Origin: Lachnospiraceae bacterium
GTDB taxonomy: Bacteria > Bacillota > Clostridia > Lachnospirales > Lachnospiraceae
Assembly: GCA_017477005.1 (NCBI GenBank)
Contig: JAFUXY010000036.1
Coordinates: 1 to 6,772, forward strand
Direction of reading: 5' to 3'
Length of the DNA stretch: 6,772 nucleotides
A model generated the notes under the pieces. The model was not told the DNA's origin and searched no databases. It saw only the letters and a program-made list of their open reading frames with translations. Both the position numbers and the translations under genes were made by a program. Shown here in pieces: positions 5,652 to 6,772 of the stretch; position 1 is the stretch's first letter, and each line of letters opens with the position of its first letter.

Positions 5652-6039
5652 GGGAGAGGAAAAGAATCACAGGACGAATTCGTGAATGCTTTGTCTGTAG
5701 AAGCTGAAAATCGGAGCGTGCATCTGGACAGCTATGCGAAGGTCATTCCACAGACAATGGTGAAGGATGCTTTATAACACAAAGCTCATTACAAAGGAAG
5801 ACGAGTTGTTGGTTCGGCGACCGATGAGCGAGTGCTATGTGAACACCCAATATAAAGACAAATCCACGCCGCATCTGGAGAAGATTTCAAGGCTGATGGA
5901 GGTGTTTCGGGATAATGACAAATACGACGATATGTTTCCGGCGTTTTCAGAACGGAAAAGACTGTTGCATGAGACGGAGGAAGGAGTGAGGTCAATGAGT
6001 GTGGAAATTCAGAGATTCAGAACCGAATTGTCACTCTGA
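5646..6039 (+). pseudogene. Rpn-type (PD-(D/E)XK) nuclease/transposase remnant
   Basis: Two frames join into one protein-like text. The first, from GTG 5646, reads DEFVNALSVEAENRSVHLDS then YAKVIPQTMVKDAL and stops at 5775-5777. The second, from ATG 5767 to TGA 6037-6039 (90 codons), reads ALYNTKL-like sequence, then YVNTQYKDKS, ISRLMEVFRDNDKYDDMFPA and ERKRLLHETEEGVRSMSVEI. The phrases NRSVxLDxYAK, YVN-x-x-YKD, LMxxF and ERxxxxxETEEGV recall, in this order, the Rpn family (recombination-promoting nuclease/putative transposase), whose members usually have 250-320 residues. The catalytic core between LDSYAK and the C-terminal part (the IEIQ strand and the long middle) is missing, so this would be an inactive relic with at least one large deletion and a frameshift. 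No ribosome site fits ATG 5767. Assignment is from motif memory and is not certain. Its 3' end overlaps the convergent XRE gene by 9 bases. Confidence 0.5.
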
Positions 6040-6411
6040 GCGCATAGACTCCAGAAAAGCCGACAGTGCCGATTGCTGCTCTGGAGTCAAACGGCGGGCA
6101 TAATCGATCAGTGGGTCGCTCCACGTCCTTGGCTCGTAATCATCGTCAAAGAATTCTTTGAGAGTGATGCCAAGGGCATCGCAGATCAAAGCAATGAAAT
6201 CGATGGTTGGGTTTTTGCCTCCAAGTTCTATGTCCCGCAGATAGCTCTGCGAAACTCCGGCACGATTGGCCAGCTTGTTTACAGAGTAGCCTCGTTCTTC
6301 GCGGAACTGCTTAATTCGTTTGTCCAAGCGAAACTGATTTGGTTGTTCGGTATTTGGTATTGTGTGCTGTACTTGCTTTTGGTTTGTATCTGGTATCTGA
6401 TTTCGTCGCAT
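6031..6411 (-). CDS. XRE-family HTH transcriptional regulator
   Basis: A 126-residue protein on the minus strand. Residues about 29-91 form an HTH_3 (Cro/CI-like) domain: RIKQFREERGYSVNKLANRA, GVSQSYLRDIELGGKNPT with recognition helix about 54-62, then IDFIALICDALGITLKEFFD. The first 26 residues are rich in Gln, Asn, Pro and Thr and look disordered. The C-terminal part, DYARRLTPEQQSALSAFLES, is a short helical tail. The start at 6411 is supported by GGAG at 6419-6422 with a 7-base spacer. It is convergent with the Rpn-like remnant and divergent from the gene at 6566, with a 154-base gap; such regulators commonly repress their own promoter and that of the divergent neighbour. No peptidase or sensor domain is attached. 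Confidence 0.92.
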   Translation of the reverse strand: MRRNQIPDTNQKQVQHTIPNTEQPNQFRLDKRIKQFREERGYSVNKLANRAGVSQSYLRDIELGGKNPTIDFIALICDALGITLKEFFDDDYEPRTWSDPLIDYARRLTPEQQSALSAFLESMRSE

Positions 6412-6418
6412 ATTCTGT

Positions 6419-6422
6419 CTCC
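6419..6422 (-). promoter_or_regulatory. Ribosome binding site of the XRE gene
   Basis: GGAG on the minus strand, 7 bases before ATG 6411. It decides the start: the first 26 residues are outside the HTH domain and would otherwise be doubtful. Confidence 0.65.
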
Positions 6423-6446
6423 ATTCAAAGCAAAGATTTTGATAGT

Positions 6447-6452
6447 ATTATA
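6447..6452 (-). promoter_or_regulatory. Possible -10 element for the XRE gene
   Basis: A perfect TATAAT on the minus strand, 35 bases upstream of the XRE start codon. No good -35 is present at 16-18 bases upstream (the site there reads CAAAGC), so activity would be weak or need help. Prediction only. Confidence 0.35.
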
Positions 6453-6501
6453 GCGCATAGGGCAAACTCGCTTTGGTTTCTCGGATATTTTTATGTAGCT
6501 C

Positions 6502-6530
6502 TTGGCAAAGTATGGTATACTTGTTACTCT
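6502..6530 (+). promoter_or_regulatory. Possible promoter and operator dyad for the gene at 6566
   Basis: TTGGCA (6502-6507) and TACTCT (6525-6530) are 17 bases apart and could act as a weak -35/-10 pair. In the spacer lies the dyad AAGTA-tggta-TACTT (6508-6522), placed so that a bound repressor would block RNA polymerase. A TGGTAT core also occurs in this dyad and at 6355-6360 and 6391-6396 inside the XRE coding region. The divergent XRE protein is the obvious candidate ligand. This is inference from position and symmetry. Confidence 0.35.
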
Positions 6531-6565
6531 AGAATAATTTGAGATGTATTTGAGGCGAGAAGGAC

Positions 6566-6772
6566 ATGAATTACTCACAAACTAAAAAGAAAATTGAAAA
6601 GCTGAGGGCAGAGCTGGAAGAACAGCATAGGGTCGCTGAAGAAGCGCAAAAAAGGGTCAGAAAAACTGTTCAAGAACTGGCCAAAGCGGAAGTGTCTGTT
6701 GTCATTCCCAGTGAAGTAGCGATCAACGCCTCAAAGAACATGGGGCCGATGGACGATATATTCTTCAACAAG
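6566..6772 (+). CDS. Probable Rpn-type nuclease/transposase, N-terminal part (3' end outside window)
   Basis: An open frame of 69 codons from ATG 6566 to the window edge, with AGAAGGA (6558-6564) just before the start. Residues 6-42 are a strongly charged heptad-like helix (KKKIEKLRAELEEQHRVAEE then AQKRVRKTVQELAKAE), probably a coiled coil. Then come VSVVIPSEVAINASKNMGP and MDDIFFNK. The last block resembles the opening of the PD-(D/E)XK domain in Rpn-type proteins (a phrase such as MDDxxFxKL before the first catalytic strand), but the catalytic residues lie beyond the edge. Rpn proteins in E. coli are DNA endonucleases that raise RecA-independent recombination and are linked to phage defence. 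The decayed copy at 5646-6039 just upstream, if correctly assigned, makes this a second copy. Alternative: an unrelated coiled-coil protein. Confidence 0.55.
   Translation, partial: MNYSQTKKKIEKLRAELEEQHRVAEEAQKRVRKTVQELAKAEVSVVIPSEVAINASKNMGPMDDIFFNK

Noticed and set aside
6339..6542. Hydrophobic plus-strand open frame, possibly a membrane peptide
   Set aside because: It is antisense to the start of the XRE gene and its promoter region, and has no ribosome site; the hydrophobicity comes from the A/T-rich minus-strand codons.

Overview
The window looks like accessory chromosome from a low-to-mid GC Firmicute, most likely a gut clostridium of the Lachnospiraceae type. This rests on the gene content (UPF0246/YaaA, C_GCAxxG_C_C, DUF3795, DUF6398, clostridial Nudix and flavodoxin-family proteins, Rpn-type nuclease), on purine-rich Shine-Dalgarno sites, and on family resemblance recalled without a database search.

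Layout. Positions 1-329 are the 3' end of a UvrD/PcrA-type helicase. From about 354 to 5510 there is a long run of small, unrelated, same-strand genes with short gaps: a broken DUF4186 gene, a DUF6398 protein with an N-terminal hexapeptide repeat, a broken gene of unknown family, yaaA, a Nudix hydrolase with an internal deletion, a GNAT acetyltransferase, the 3' stub of a C_GCAxxG_C_C protein, a Cys-rich DUF3795 protein, a flavodoxin-family protein damaged at both ends, a YciI-like protein and a nitroreductase. Positions 5511-5766 hold a large imperfect inverted repeat and an 11-bp tandem repeat. From about 5646 to the end lies a second module: a decayed remnant that resembles an Rpn-type (PD-(D/E)XK) nuclease/transposase, a convergent XRE-type regulator on the minus strand, a 154-bp divergent control region, and the start of what looks like a second Rpn-type gene that runs off the window.

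How it fits together. The central run reads as a collection of stress, detoxification and redox genes (YaaA, Nudix, GNAT, flavodoxin, YciI, nitroreductase) rather than one pathway. Intact and broken genes alternate. Some lesions are single-base and could be sequencing errors, but others (the Nudix internal deletion, the missing 5' part of the C_GCAxxG_C_C gene, the missing core of the Rpn remnant) remove tens of codons and indicate real decay. The XRE gene and the downstream Rpn-type gene are divergent, with a small dyad between them, which suggests the regulator controls that gene.
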